Positions 40,090 to 51,499 of a DNA stretch of 64,000 nt are shown here, piece by piece (positions within the stretch are counted from its first letter, which is position 1; every line of letters starts with the position of its first letter). The position numbers and the translations under genes were made by a program. A model generated the notes under the pieces. It searched no databases. It was not told where the DNA came from and worked only from the letters and a program-made list of their open reading frames with translations. Location: contig JAYMTF010000029.1 of the NCBI GenBank assembly GCA_036897485.1, positions 1 through 64,000 on the forward strand. Reading direction: 5' to 3'. Origin of the DNA: Pelargonium nanum (Eukaryota > Streptophyta > Magnoliopsida > Geraniales > Geraniaceae).

Positions 40090-41051
40090 ATAATAGATGT
40101 GAGGTGCAAGTGGAAAGTAAGAAAATTATTGAGGAAGATGTTGGTGTGGTGTGATGTGGTGTGCTGGGTGTTTCCATCCTAAGAATCATGGTGTTGATGG
40201 GCACAGCTAAAGGTGGAGAATTTTGAATTGGTAAGATAAGCAAGGACGTCTCTTCCTCCTCCATTTTGTCATTATTTGCTGACAAAACGAATCTTATGCT
40301 CACCACCCCATGGTTCGATACCAGTATTTAGAAAAACAACACTTTGTGCCTTGTTCCCTTCCCCAACACAACCAACACCATTCTTTATGTAGATAGATAA
40401 AATTTCTATACATATTAATTGTGCTTCACAAATTATTTAAAAGGCCAGTGCAATAGGATTATTACTAGAGAATCTCTTGAGTTTTATATATTTGTGGCCT
40501 CAAACCATATCTTTTAACAAGGAAAAAAATGCCCAAAAAAGTCATCAAGATTCGATTTCGAAAGATTTTTTATTTATATGATGGGTATTAAATTCTTGTC
40601 ATATTTTGATAAAAAGAGATGCTAATCATCCCACATGTTCAGATGCCATTGCCACCATAATTTTTGGGTTCGTTTTCTTTGACAAACTCGTCATGATTAG
40701 ATAATCCAGAACCCTCTTTTCCTACTTTTCTTCAGCTTTTGTATGTATTCTTGAATATATATGTACAAAACTTTTAGTTTTGCTTATCTACTTTCAAGTT
40801 GGATCATCTTTTCATTAGCTGTCTCAGAAATCATTTGCCCTTTAATTATAAAAGCTTTGATACTGAACAACAACCAGTGCTTCCTTTTTTCTACTCACCA
40901 TGATTGAAACTTGAGAATTTTACAAGAAAGCAATAGTAGTAAATAAAATTGTGCAATTTTGTTTAAGGATTTGCTTGCAAAAGACAATATGTATATTAAG
41001 GCCCTCAAGATAGATTGTTGCTCAATATGATAAGAGTAAAACATTAACAGC
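40090..41051. other. 3' side gap of the NAC gene
   Basis: No gene recognised. A 72-codon minus frame at 40088-40306 has no family resemblance and is not called. Confidence 0.4.
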
Positions 41052-41877
41052 TTAATGTTGCTCTCTCGTACAAGAAAATGAAGCAAAAACATAGGCACTG
41101 TTTGCTTCCTGATCATCTAATAATGCTAATTCATTGGAAGAGTCTTCTTGATCAGTGACTCCACTGGAGCAAGAAGATTCAATGCTCTTCTGCTTCAAAA
41201 TCTGTTTCTTGAGCTTTCTTTTCTTCTGAAACAAACGGTACACCACCCAATCTTGCAGCTCCGTCTGAGAAACCATCTAAAAAAGACACAATTTAGATTA
41301 GATATGACATGGTATGTAAACAAGTGTACGAGTTTAACTAATCTCTGGTTAATTACCTGAGTGCCGAGGAGGTGAAATTCATGCATGAACCATCTAATTT
41401 TAGTGCCATGGACATGTTTGTTTTGGCAGAAAACAAGAGTTTTCCTAATCGCAACGGGTTGGTTGGTCTGAGGAGCAACAATCAGCTTGTGCTTAACCAG
41501 AGGCTTCCAGTAACCAGAGCTAGTGGCTCTTCTTCTGTGATTGCAGAAGAAATACCTCTTTTTTTCATTCAAATCGCCTGAACCCAACAACAAAAACACC
41601 ATTATAATTAGATCTCCAAATTGGGTTTCAAGAACACAATGTCCTCAATCCAAATGCAATGGAAAAACAAGATCTTGTTAAGTGACAAACCTGGTAAGCC
41701 CCAAGGATCTGTTTGGAAGACATCAAATTGAGGAATGACAGAAGCAGGCAATGGAATGGCCAAAACCTTGGGCCTCAGGTAGTGAATCACAAGCTCCTCG
41801 TCCGTTGGATGGAACCGGTACCCAATGGGCATTTTGATCCCACCGTTCACAGCAAATCTCGATTTCTCGGTCTCCAT
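41052..41877 (-). CDS. Divergent NAC-domain protein
   Basis: Three exons on the minus strand, the classic NAC gene plan: 41877-41691, 41577-41357, 41276-41052; 210 residues. Subdomain A is MPIGYRFHPTDEELVIHYL, B/C starts LPASVIPQFDVFQTDPWGLPG, D includes RKTLVFCQNKHVHGTKIRWFMHEFHL, and E includes DWVVYRLFQKKRK. The order and the short C-terminal tail resemble the VNI2/ANAC083 group. Oddity: the usual WKATGxD stretch in subdomain C reads WKPLVKH, and the loop before it is shorter than normal (RYFFCNHRRRATSSGYWK). These residues sit in the DNA-contact region of NAC domains, so DNA binding may be altered or lost. The tail is Ser/Glu-rich with a basic patch (KKRKLKKQILK) that could serve nuclear import. 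Confidence 0.87.
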
Positions 41878-42722
41878 AGAAACAGAGAAAACAGAGAGAA
41901 GCTAAAATAATTTCCAGGTAGAGCTGAGTTTGAGCTGCTAAAGTGAACTCATTTATATATGTGTTTGATTTTACAAGACACCCAAACCCCAAAAAAAAAT
42001 GGATATATATAAAAAGAAAAGCAAAAGAGAGCAATGGAGATTTATTTTGTAGTGTCTATTTATAGAGATAACTGAAGAGAAGAATCAGCAAGAAAAGCAA
42101 TTCCAACACTCCTACTCCTCTACTCCAACTTCAACTCCTTCCTTTGACTCATTTTTCATGGTTCCACAACAAACAAACCGCGTGTGCAACACGGCGAGGC
42201 CAAAACCATTCGGGTCAACCCACGCGCCTGGGTCTTTTGCGGCCCGTTTGTTTGACGGATCGGACGGTCCAGTCGTAATTAAACATGTGCTGATTGGAGT
42301 GGACGGTTAAAATTTGACCTGATCAAGGAGGTTCCGTTTCGACCACATGGTACTGCCGTACTGGTGGTCTCGTTACCAAATGACCAATTATTTTATACTA
42401 CAGAGGTGGAACAGGTAAACTGTGATTAATTAAAAAAAATGGAGCAATTAAGAGATGGGAACAAAATCCAGTAGGATTATAAAAATGGATATGTGGACAA
42501 AAAGTGACAACCTAGTGCTTGTTTGATTCAAAGAACCATTGCTCATCATCATTATTGTATATATTTGGGTGGGAAAAACAAAAAATTAAAATAAATGGAA
42601 CAATTAGAGGTTGAGTCATATGGAAGCAAAAGATTAGTGTATTTATTATTTTGAAAAATACTATATTTAAGCACCGCTTGGAAAATTGTGCTTGTTTGGT
42701 GTTTTTATATTTTATGGAAGTT
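41878..42722. other. Promoter side gap of the NAC gene
   Basis: Upstream region of the NAC gene, with a GC-richer patch near 42170-42260. No gene seen. Confidence 0.4.
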
Positions 42723-42730
42723 ATTGCAAT

Positions 42731-43272
42731 TAGAGGTGACAATTTGTGCTCGCGTGTCGTGTTGAAAGTTTAGTATTATGTTAAATGGTCAATTCAAACT
42801 CGACTCGTTTATTAAACGGATTGGACTACATGACACGAACACGACCTATTTAGAAGCGGGTTGACACGACACGACACGATAGACACGTTTAATAATCGGG
42901 TTTGTGTTGACCCGACACGACACGATTACATAAACGGGTTTAGGTTGACACGACTCAACTCGACACAATTAGCTTATATGGGTCATTGTTGACCCGATTT
43001 TCTATTTAAATTACCTTAAATTAAGGTTTTTTTCCTTTTAAAATTACAAATATGTCCTTAAAAGGGTTTGATATTAAACGGGTCAAATGACACGATAAAA
43101 ACCCGTTTAATTAAACGGGTAACACGGGTTATGTGGATTCAACACGAACCCGACACGATTACTAAACGGGTTGAAAATTAGACATAAACACGACTCGAAC
43201 TTGTTTAAGCTAAACTCAAATCTGCCTAACTTCATGTCGTGTCATGGATTATAATCCAAATTGTCAGCCCTA
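42731..43272. mobile_element. hAT-type MITE, rich in CGACACGA-like motifs
   Basis: 542 bp. The ends TAGAGGTGACAATTTG and the reverse complement of the right end, TAGGGCTGACAATTTG, form terminal inverted repeats. The flanks ATTGCAAT (42723-42730) and ACTGCAAT (43273-43280) are an 8-bp target duplication with one change, as for hAT elements. The body has many short motifs of the type ACACGACACGA and AAACGGGTT in both orientations. No transposase frame. Non-autonomous. Confidence 0.85.
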
Positions 43273-43689
43273 ACTGCAATTGCATTACGAGGAGAGACCC
43301 CAATTTCAAATGAAATAAAAAGAAGTGCTCTCTTTATTTGACAAAGTGTTGAACACCAATTACACGTGATTAGATTAAAGGTTATAAGTTACGTTTGGTA
43401 TATATAATTAGCTTGCGCTTTCGTGGAAATAGAATTGAGGCAAAATAATAGTAAAAAGAAATGTTTGTGAAAATGAGAGAAGCCAAAATTTGGTCAAAAG
43501 TGGCACACTGCCATATAAGCAAGAAATGGCAGTGAAAACAAAAGAAGACAAAGGGAAAGAGGGCATGCTCGGTTCCGCTGGTTTCATGTGTGCACATCAA
43601 TTATATAGCTTCTCATCGTCTTCTTGTACTAATATTGTAAAGTGTGAATCCACGTGTGGGTGAATAAAAAAGTTACGTACCCATCTAAC

Positions 43690-44095
43690 AACAAAAGGAG
43701 GGATTTTAAGGGCACTTTGTAGGGTATGTTTCCCTATCGTAGTGTTGTATAAGTTAGTGAGTTCGATGAGAACTATACTATTCATGGACAATAAACTATA
43801 CCATTAGGATTATTATAAAGGTAGTGAAGTGAAAATGCGCCATTGAAAGTTATTTAGAATGGTTAATTTTCAAGATGATTTAATTTTGGTTGATCTCATT
43901 TAATGAGATAAGTATTACATTTTGAATCTCTCATGGCCTAAATATGAAAATAACATGTGTTTAAATACAATTACACTTTTAATATCACTAAACAAGTATT
44001 GGGGTGGTAGATGACACCAAAATCATGTGTGTTCGTTTCGCTTTGTCCAGACTAGGCTAGGCTCGGGTGTTTGTCGCGAATTGAGAGAATTCTAT
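43690..44095 (+). mobile_element. LTR-like fossil fragment related to 34340-34765
   Basis: Shares an ordered set of phrases with the left part of the 34.3 kb block: a GATTTAATT...TAATGAGATAA.TATTA segment, GTGTTTAAATAC, and ACTAAACAAGTATT. It is a diverged fragment of the same LTR-like family, probably Copia. Broken and old; ends approximate. Confidence 0.45.
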
Positions 44096-44635
44096 TTTGT
44101 TTGGCCAAAATTACCAAAAAGTCATGAGTATAGTTGACAAATGAAAACATGACATGTGGCGTCATAGCACCATATCGCCTTAGTTCACAACTATGAGACA
44201 TGACACGCACCCTAAGACCGGCCCCTGGTCCATGCCTCCAAGAACTTACTCCCACTCTTGAGGCGATGTCTTGAATCCCCTTATGGGATCATTTTTTCTG
44301 TGTGTTTACTCTCGCAGATCACAAGTGCAAGGCACCAAGTTTGGTTGATATTGGTCATTTACAATTGGTCAGTATCCTTAGCGGATGGTGTTGTAAAATT
44401 GGAAACGGTAGTGTGGTCCCAAGGCAAGTCAACCACTAATAATAATAATGATAAAAGTAGTATGAAAATTAAACGCAAACTGACATTGCCTGTTTTTCTC
44501 ATTGAAGTTTGAACTTTTGGTTTTGGAGAACACATTACACAACACATAACATATGGATGGATGCGTGTTTCTTTCAACTTCTTTTCTTTGTATTCAATTT
44601 AATTACTCACTGTGTGAGTGTAAGTACTCATTTAT

Positions 44636-44660
<25 letters not shown>
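44096..44660. other. Gap ending in a (TAA)n run
   Basis: No gene seen. The trinucleotide run AATAATAAT... spans about 44638-44662, directly beside SINE copy B. Confidence 0.5.
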
Positions 44661-44667
<7 letters not shown>

Positions 44668-44669
44668 TT

Positions 44670-44894
44670 ACTCAGAAGTAATGGCGTAATTGGCAGCATA
44701 GGCTGTGTGAGTGGAAAAAACACTTGCGTTTGATTCCCGCTCAACACACTCATGGGGAGAGGTGAAGACTTTAACTATGAACAAATCTTGAATAAGAATT
44801 AGTTTGAGTGTGATAAATCGGCTTAAAAGTCTCAACCACGAATGTGCGAGTCGACTTAGGAACCTCACTGTATAAACCGAAAATATAATAATAG
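44670..44894 (+). mobile_element. tRNA-derived SINE, copy B
   Basis: About 225 bp, flanked by TATTATTTT at 44661-44669 and 44895-44903, a probable 9-bp target duplication. The head has an A-box-like TGGCGTAATTGGCAGC and a B-box-like GTTTGATTCCC. The body follows copy A (38412-38633) in order: CTCAACACAC, GGGGAGA, GAGAATTA/AAGAATTAG, CAACC.CGA.T.TGCG and an ending CCGAAAA. The copies are clearly diverged, so both insertions are not recent. Confidence 0.8.
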
Positions 44895-44903
44895 TATTAT
44901 TTT

Positions 44904-46380
44904 GGCACTCACAGCACAACCATAAAGGCATAAACCATTACCATCTCATGTTCTCAACTCTCAGCTGTATATGTATTGTTTGTGTATATGCTGATATTGA
45001 CTTTGCGCTACAAGATTCTTATTCTTTTTATTTAACTCAATTCATTTCATTCAATACTACATCTTTTTTTCTATTTATTTTATATTATCTCCACCTTTGT
45101 AACTTGTTATAATTTAGTACTATTTATTTTTTGGTTCTTTTCATCATTTCATGTTGTGCAGTGACATTATTTTGGCTCTTTGATCTATTGTTAACGTCTT
45201 CTTGGATGAAACATTTTTATTATTGTTAATAGGGTTGTCTCTCCCACAACCCATTATTCTATGGTTCTCGTCCTCGTTATATGTGTGCATACATATATAA
45301 TACTGAAAATTTTGAATTCTACAAAATAATAGTAAATTTATACTTGCACCAATTTTATTAAGTACTATAAATTTGATAGTTGTGAATTAAAAGTCAAGAT
45401 CGACAAGGAGCCAAATCCAAGACTTGCAATAGAAGCATACACTATTTATATATCACCATTATGCATTTGGACTGACAACATATGTTGTTAAATCCACACT
45501 ATTTTATTTTATAAACTCTGTAGTTTTTTTTAACAAATGAACTCTTTTAAGTACTCATGCTTATGCTTGAGTTGAATTTCCATCTCAAAATAAATAAAGA
45601 CACTTATTTTACAATCGGGTGAAGTAATTTACAAGCGTATAATATTTTTATTATAAAAAATGTATGGAATTTTTCAGGTAGAATCCTAGCCACCCTACAT
45701 GGACTTATTATAGGGTAATATAAAACAACAGGAACATTTTTATTTGTTATTTAATTCATTTATTTTTCCACTAAAAGTTGAAGTATAGATACCTAAATCA
45801 GAACGTATGAATTTGAATCTGATCCTCTACAAAATAGCATCAGCCTAGCTATATTATGCTCATCAGTGCATGTTTTCATTTTAACTATGAGTATTTAAAG
45901 TGAGCTTGCACCGTCATGGCGTCATGAACATCTTTAAGTTATATTATATTCGGACTACTCGTAAAGCTCTTTTTATATAGTTTTAAAACAACTCATATCT
46001 TGAAATTCAAATTCAGATCTAATATTAAGAACAACTTCTATCAATTGACACGCGGTTGGTGATACATTTTCTGTTTTATATATTCGAAGATAGTGGGCTA
46101 CCAAAATAACGATCCCATTTTATTATCATGTCAACGAAGAGAATCCACGGACATCTTACTTTAAGTTAAACTCAAGTGATTGGTACTTCCGAGGCCCATA
46201 TTTATTTGTGCTCATGAAATTGGGTTGCATCTTCAGTTTTGGGTATGAAGTTGTTTTGGGCTTAGAGAACGTAAGTGGTTAGTAGCTTTGTTAGTTGGGC
46301 TCACTACAATTTCTATATATTTGGGAACGTTGGGACTTTCTGTTTCAAAACAATATAGTGGCTGAATTTGTTTGTTCAAT
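44904..46380. other. AT-rich intergenic gap
   Basis: No gene, RNA gene or defined repeat seen. Confidence 0.4.
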
Positions 46381-46599
46381 TCTACTGCAATTTTAAGCGT
46401 TTGATGGGTCACGTCCTTGGAGAGTGAAAAACGATGCCTTATTTCAGTGTTTTACTTTACTAGTGCACGACTAAGGTTTATTGACCCAATCGGGTAAGCG
46501 CTTGAAGTATATGTGATCATACGTGAAAATTCACAAGTTAAATGAACAAATAAATAAGACACGTGATGTTTATGTGAAATTTGAATAACATCTCACATC

Positions 46600-47960
46600 C
46601 TCTCTGTACTTAATTTCCACAAGAGGCAACCATATAACAAGGAGATCTCTTCCTCGTTCCTTCATGTTTGGTCTCTACAAGAGGCATCTAACAATCTCAA
46701 GGTCACTGTCTCGCAGGGCACCTCAAAAGCCTCCCACCTTACAAAGTTATCTTCATGACTCCTTGTCTCACGGAGTCACCTGGTTGTCCAGCCTCGAGAT
46801 ACACAACAATAAGAAAGCCCATATATCAGCATGGCTCCCCACCAAATGCTCAACCTAAATGCTCAAACTCAATGTCGCGACACAGCTCCCCGACATGTTC
46901 TACCTCGATTAATCAACATCTACTTTCAATCTTGATTTTGTAGAATGAAAGGGTCATGTCACGACATCCGACCATTGTCGTTGTTTCTTTACTTTATTTT
47001 ATAACGTTTGACTATGGAATTCTGGTTACATACTCACTTCATCTATGTGAATTAAAGGTCATGTAAAGACTCCCAAAGCACCGAAAGAAGGTACTTCACC
47101 CTAACAAGGATCTTCACACTTAGTCTTCACAAGAAACTACCATGCCATAATTGAGAGTTCTTTGGTACTCATCCATACTTACTTTCCACAAGAGACTTTC
47201 AAAGCTACCTGCATTTCGGGGCCACCTCTGAGGCTCCCTGCCTTACCAGACCACCGCTTGTTACGTCTCGCCGGTCACCTCCAAGACTTCACACTTTTCT
47301 AGGGTACTGGGATGCTACCTGAAGCGGTAGGCACTCCTAGAGGCTCCACTCAAAATTTCTAGGATTGATGAGCATGTGGGAGCTCCGAAACTCAATCGAC
47401 GCCCGCTAACAACATGCCCGAAATGCTATAACTCAAGTACCGGCCAAGAAGAGCTATCCACATCTCATCTAAGAAAGAAAATCACACTTATTCTCTACAA
47501 AAGACTACTTTGTCACAAGAACAACTCTCTACATCTCATCCGCACTAGCCCACATGTTACATGGAAAGCTCTCACAAACTCTTCTCCATACTTAGTATCT
47601 ATAAGAGATTGTCATGTCACAAGAAGAACTCTCAATCAATCTTTTGTAATCACTTTTTACTAGAGACCTCCAAGATTCTCTACCTCAACGGGCATCTTCA
47701 AGACTCATCGCCTCATAGAGCTCCCTAACTGATCGGGTCACTTCCTGAGATCCCTACCTTATCAGGTTAACTCTAAATAATTACATGCCTCATCGGGTTA
47801 CCTTCTAGATTTCACAAATTGCTAATGCATTGTGTCTCCTAAAGGTTGCACTCCATTCTGCTAGGCTCAAAGGGCATGCAAGAGCTCCAAACGTACTTGG
47901 AAAGCTAGAACTTAAACATCTAATTGGAGTCCAAACCAAATTCCGCTTCTCGAAGGAGAC
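46600..47960. repeat. Degenerate, GC-richer repeat field of unknown type
   Basis: Recurrent short phrases such as TCTACAAGAGGC / TTCCACAAGAGAC / TCTATAAGAGATTGTCATGTCACAAG, and CTCATCGGGTTACCT-like pieces, are spread over about 1.3 kb. The base composition is unlike the neighbouring AT-rich DNA. No intact frame is seen. It may be an old mobile-element remnant, but no family is assigned. Confidence 0.35.
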
Positions 47961-48513
47961 GCAAAACTAGACTTTTTTGGTGCTCATTCTTTTGTTCCTC
48001 TATTAGAGTTTTTAATAAAGTACTTAAATTGTTAATGAAGGAAACAAAAATGGATTCCTTTCCTATCTTCAACTAGACAAGGAACTATCAAAAGAGCAAT
48101 GGAGATGCCAAACTTAATGGTAAAGACACAAAAAGATTACTATCATTCCCATTAAAGAATAAAAACATGCAAGATAGCCACAAACGAAAAGTTGATTGGT
48201 AAAATATTAAGGTACATTGTCATTAATAATATAGATCGTGATATAGATGGAGGACCAAAGATGACCAACCAACTTTTAGATTTTTTCTAAATTCTTACAA
48301 ATGGTAGGAAAAAAAACAAAACAGAGGAAAATCTTATACACAAAAAATAGAAAAGATGATACGATATCCTCCCAGTCTCTTGAGAGTTTAGACCCATGTA
48401 ATCAATTAACGGTAAAGGGTCCAATAAATCGTCAGTTTGTCTAATATAATTTGTTTTTTTCGTGGTATTTAGAAGATAGATGGAGGCTAAGAACTAGGAG
48501 AGGGTTGTTTGTT

Positions 48514-50909
48514 CTAGAGCTGCAACAATTCTGGAATGAGCTTCAAAAGAAATGAAAGTTCCCTCTGAGAAAACTGAGGCTTCACAGCAACTCCATCACC
48601 TTCTTCAGATAAACCACCCTCCTCCTCCTCTTCACTCTTGGCTGGTCTGATCAATTTCATCACTGCCTCTGTGATCTCTTGAACCAAATCAACTATCACT
48701 CCTTCAACACCCATCAGATGTTGCAAGTAAACAGCTTCAGGCACATTGCTGCAATTATATATTGATCATCAGCAACCAATTATAGAATGTAAAATCAAGA
48801 TCATACAGAGTGTTAAGTAAGTGAATCAAGATTCAAGAAGCTTACTTTAACTTTCCATAGGTGAGCAGTGAAAGCTTGGACTCTTTGATCTTGGCTACAG
48901 CTCCTGGATTTCTAAAGATCCCCCTAACCTCAGAGACAATCCCTTGCAACCCACCCTCCATGCATAGCTTTATAGCCTCCTCCAAGGTGTTTCTTCTCAC
49001 ATCCTCATACACCTCATTCCCTCCATTTGTCAAGAAGAAAACCTATCATCCAAGATCCAACAAACATCAATACCCACAATCCAAAATACTCAAAAGGTAA
49101 AAGATCCATTTGTTCCGAACTTTGTACTTGCACTTTGGTCCCTAAACTTTGTACTTGCACTTTCATGTTTCACTCCAATTTGGTCCTGAAATTTGTTTTG
49201 ACCCGAAATGGTACATGAACTTTCACATATTGATCCAAAAGGGTCCTTGCCATTAGAACTTATATCAAAAGTTCAAGGACCATTTTGAGTCCAAACAAAA
49301 TTTAATGAAAGTTCATGATTGGTTAAAAAAAGTTCATGGACCAAAATTGAGACTTTTACCTACTCAAAATAATCAAAATTTCAATTCTTGCCATATTTTA
49401 ACAAATAAGTTAGTAACTTACAGGGTAGGTGTCCTGCAATTGCCTGACAAGCAATGCCGCATCGGGTTGGAAGGTTGAGAAAATGACGGGTCTTTGATTG
49501 GCAGAACCCGAAACCACCCGCAAGATGGCTTGAAGAACACGAGTTAGATGATCCTGCTGATACACGATATGATCATCGAATTTGAGCTCGATGTTGAAGC
49601 CAGTGGATGGCTCCACTTGCTCAAACGCATCTTGCAGGGTACACATTGAGTCATCAATCTCCACATCCCAGCTCACCATTCTACCATCTTTCATCTTCCT
49701 TACAAGGCTCTTCCCAGCCTTGCCGGCTTCTCTTTGGGGACCATATGCGAGAAACTCAGCAAGGCACAGCTCTGTCACTCTCTTCTCAAACAAAGAACCC
49801 TGAATTGAAACACCAACAATAAGCAAATCAGTAAAAATAAACTTTATGGTAAAAATGTAAACTTTGTAATTTTATTTGATTGGAAATTAAAGTTGCTTAC
49901 ATTGGTGTCTTTGTAGAAGATGAAGTTGTCATGGAAAATGACTGGGCAGTCATCGCTGGTCACCTACAAAATTCACATTCGTTTTTACTTCTCCCAGTTT
50001 CGCTTCTCATCATCATTCCTAAATTCCTTTTTATTCCAAAATTCATAATTCAAATACCCAAAAAAATCACCCAAATCCACCCCAGAAAAAAAAAAGTAGC
50101 ATATTAGTATCCATGTATTGTGGGAAAAAATCCTAACAAATCTTACAAAAAAAACCCAGATTGACAATGATTAATTTAAAGTTTTACTACTTAAATATGG
50201 TAAATAAATTAACGGGTCCCATGATAAAAAAAATGTTGGTAGGTTTATTGATTATCATTTATGAATCTGTTTCTCAATGATAGCTTTCAAGTTTCACCAC
50301 GCGCTCTCAAGTAAGGCCAAAAACAGTGTACCGTACGCGGCGAGAGTGCCGCGCACCGACACGCAATCAATGTGTTTTGTGTGTTCCCGTCAAGATTCAA
50401 AAATACGTAAAACGCGCCGAGTTTTTCGTGCTCACGTAAAAGCAAGCGTAAAAAAACTAAAAACTCGCCCGAAAACCACGCTCAAGCCAGAAGAGAGAGA
50501 AAGAGAATCGGCCGGCGGTCGGTACCTGAACGTCAAATTCGACAAAATCGATCGGAAACTTGGAGGCGGCGTTGAAGGAGAGAATCGAGTTCTCTTTAAT
50601 GGCTCTCATTCTCTTGTCCATTGACTGCAACATGTTCATCCCGCTCCCCCGGTGGCCGACCACCAGAAACTTCGGCGCTCTGAACGCCGACCGCCCTACA
50701 TCCACCCCTACAATCACCGCAACCACCAAAAATTTCAGAAACCAAAACAATCGATTTCACCAACTATTTACACATAAAAAGAAGTTTCTGGAATATCGAT
50801 CGCTGTATATACCTTGTGAGAAGCGTGAGGGACAGAGCGAGAGAGATGCATTTTCCGGCACCTGGTCAAGATTCGGGACGTCGGAGACATGAACGGCCTT
50901 GAGAGCCAT
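48514..50909 (-). CDS. Glycerophosphodiester phosphodiesterase, plant GDPD1-3 type
   Basis: Six exons on the minus strand: 50909-50813, 50707-50526, 49963-49901, 49799-49422, 49042-48846, 48748-48514; 383 residues. The enzyme hydrolyses glycerophosphodiesters to glycerol-3-phosphate and an alcohol. The GDPD signatures are present: GHRGSGMN with His51 and Arg52, ENS at 71-73, FVEFDVQVT with Glu89 and Asp91, and VIFHD with His104, which together form the metal and catalytic site. FNIELKFD adds the later conserved Glu. The N-terminus MALKAVHVSDVP resembles the GDPD1/SRG3-type proteins; the Arabidopsis GDPD1 is reported plastidial and phosphate-starvation induced. A Glu-rich insert (EEEEEGG) lies near the C-terminus. 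Three PHR1-type sites upstream suggest control by phosphate status. Intron 4 holds a MITE. Confidence 0.93.
49095..49361. mobile_element. MITE inside an intron of the phosphodiesterase gene
   Basis: 267 bp with terminal inverted repeats AGGTAAAAG and CTTTTACCT, flanked by an exact 7-bp duplication ACTCAAA (49088-49094 and 49362-49368). The body has several copies, in both orientations, of a GTCC.TGAACTTT-like phrase common in plant MITEs. No open frame. It lies between the exons ending at 49422 and starting at 49042. Confidence 0.8.
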
Positions 50910-51038
50910 TTTTTTGAGTTTTGGGTTTATTCTTGGAGGAGGATACAGGCGGCTTTTCCGAGGATGGTTAGGGGTGAAGGAATTGGAGAATCGGTATTTA
51001 TTGGTGCCCAGCACCGAACGGAACGGGATCTCCACGCA

Positions 51039-51414
51039 GAATATTCTCCACATATCCTCCACCTATTGCATCATATGCTTCTGGATATTCTTCTTTATAG
51101 TTCTTCTTTTTTCCGTCTATTTTAACGGTAGCTCAATTTTGGTGTCGTTTATTTTTATCGGCTACTGCTTACGTGGCTCCTTTTGGTTTATCTCTTGGCT
51201 GCATCCAACTGTTTTATTTAGGCATGACGTCGTTGACGGAGGTAAATCGATATAGAGAATGTTCCCCACGCGGTTTGTGGGGAAGTGACAAGCACGCGCC
51301 AGATCGGTTGGGTTGGGTGGGAGATCTGTTTCCGGATTGAAACGTGGGCCACACGCTCTTTGACGGGTGGTTTTTGTGTTATAAATGGTTTCTGGAAGGG
51401 GAGAGAGAATATCC
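51039..51414. promoter_or_regulatory. Three P1BS (PHR1-binding) sites upstream of the phosphodiesterase
   Basis: The palindromic motif GNATATNC occurs as GAATATTC at 51039-51046, GGATATTC at 51083-51090 and GAATATCC at 51407-51414; these lie about 130, 175 and 500 bp upstream of the start codon. PHR1-family regulators bind this site in phosphate-starvation genes. Confidence 0.65.
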
Positions 51415-51499
51415 GTTGGATATTTGTTGTTGTTGCGACACGTGTACGAGGAAGGTTCCGTCGTGTTTGGATAGAATAGAACTAGATGCGAGTCCGAGT

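Noticed and set aside
40088-40306. Minus-strand 72-codon frame
   Set aside because: It is low-complexity and has no family match, splice partner or promoter evidence.
44258-44512. Forward 84-codon frame
   Set aside because: It lies in repeat-flanked DNA and has no recognisable domain.
46664-47663. Several short frames in the GC-richer repeat field
   Set aside because: They follow the repeated phrases and share no protein features.
50277-51255. Forward frames opposite the phosphodiesterase first exons and promoter
   Set aside because: They are antisense shadows; the minus-strand GDPD frame with its catalytic motifs is clearly the real one.
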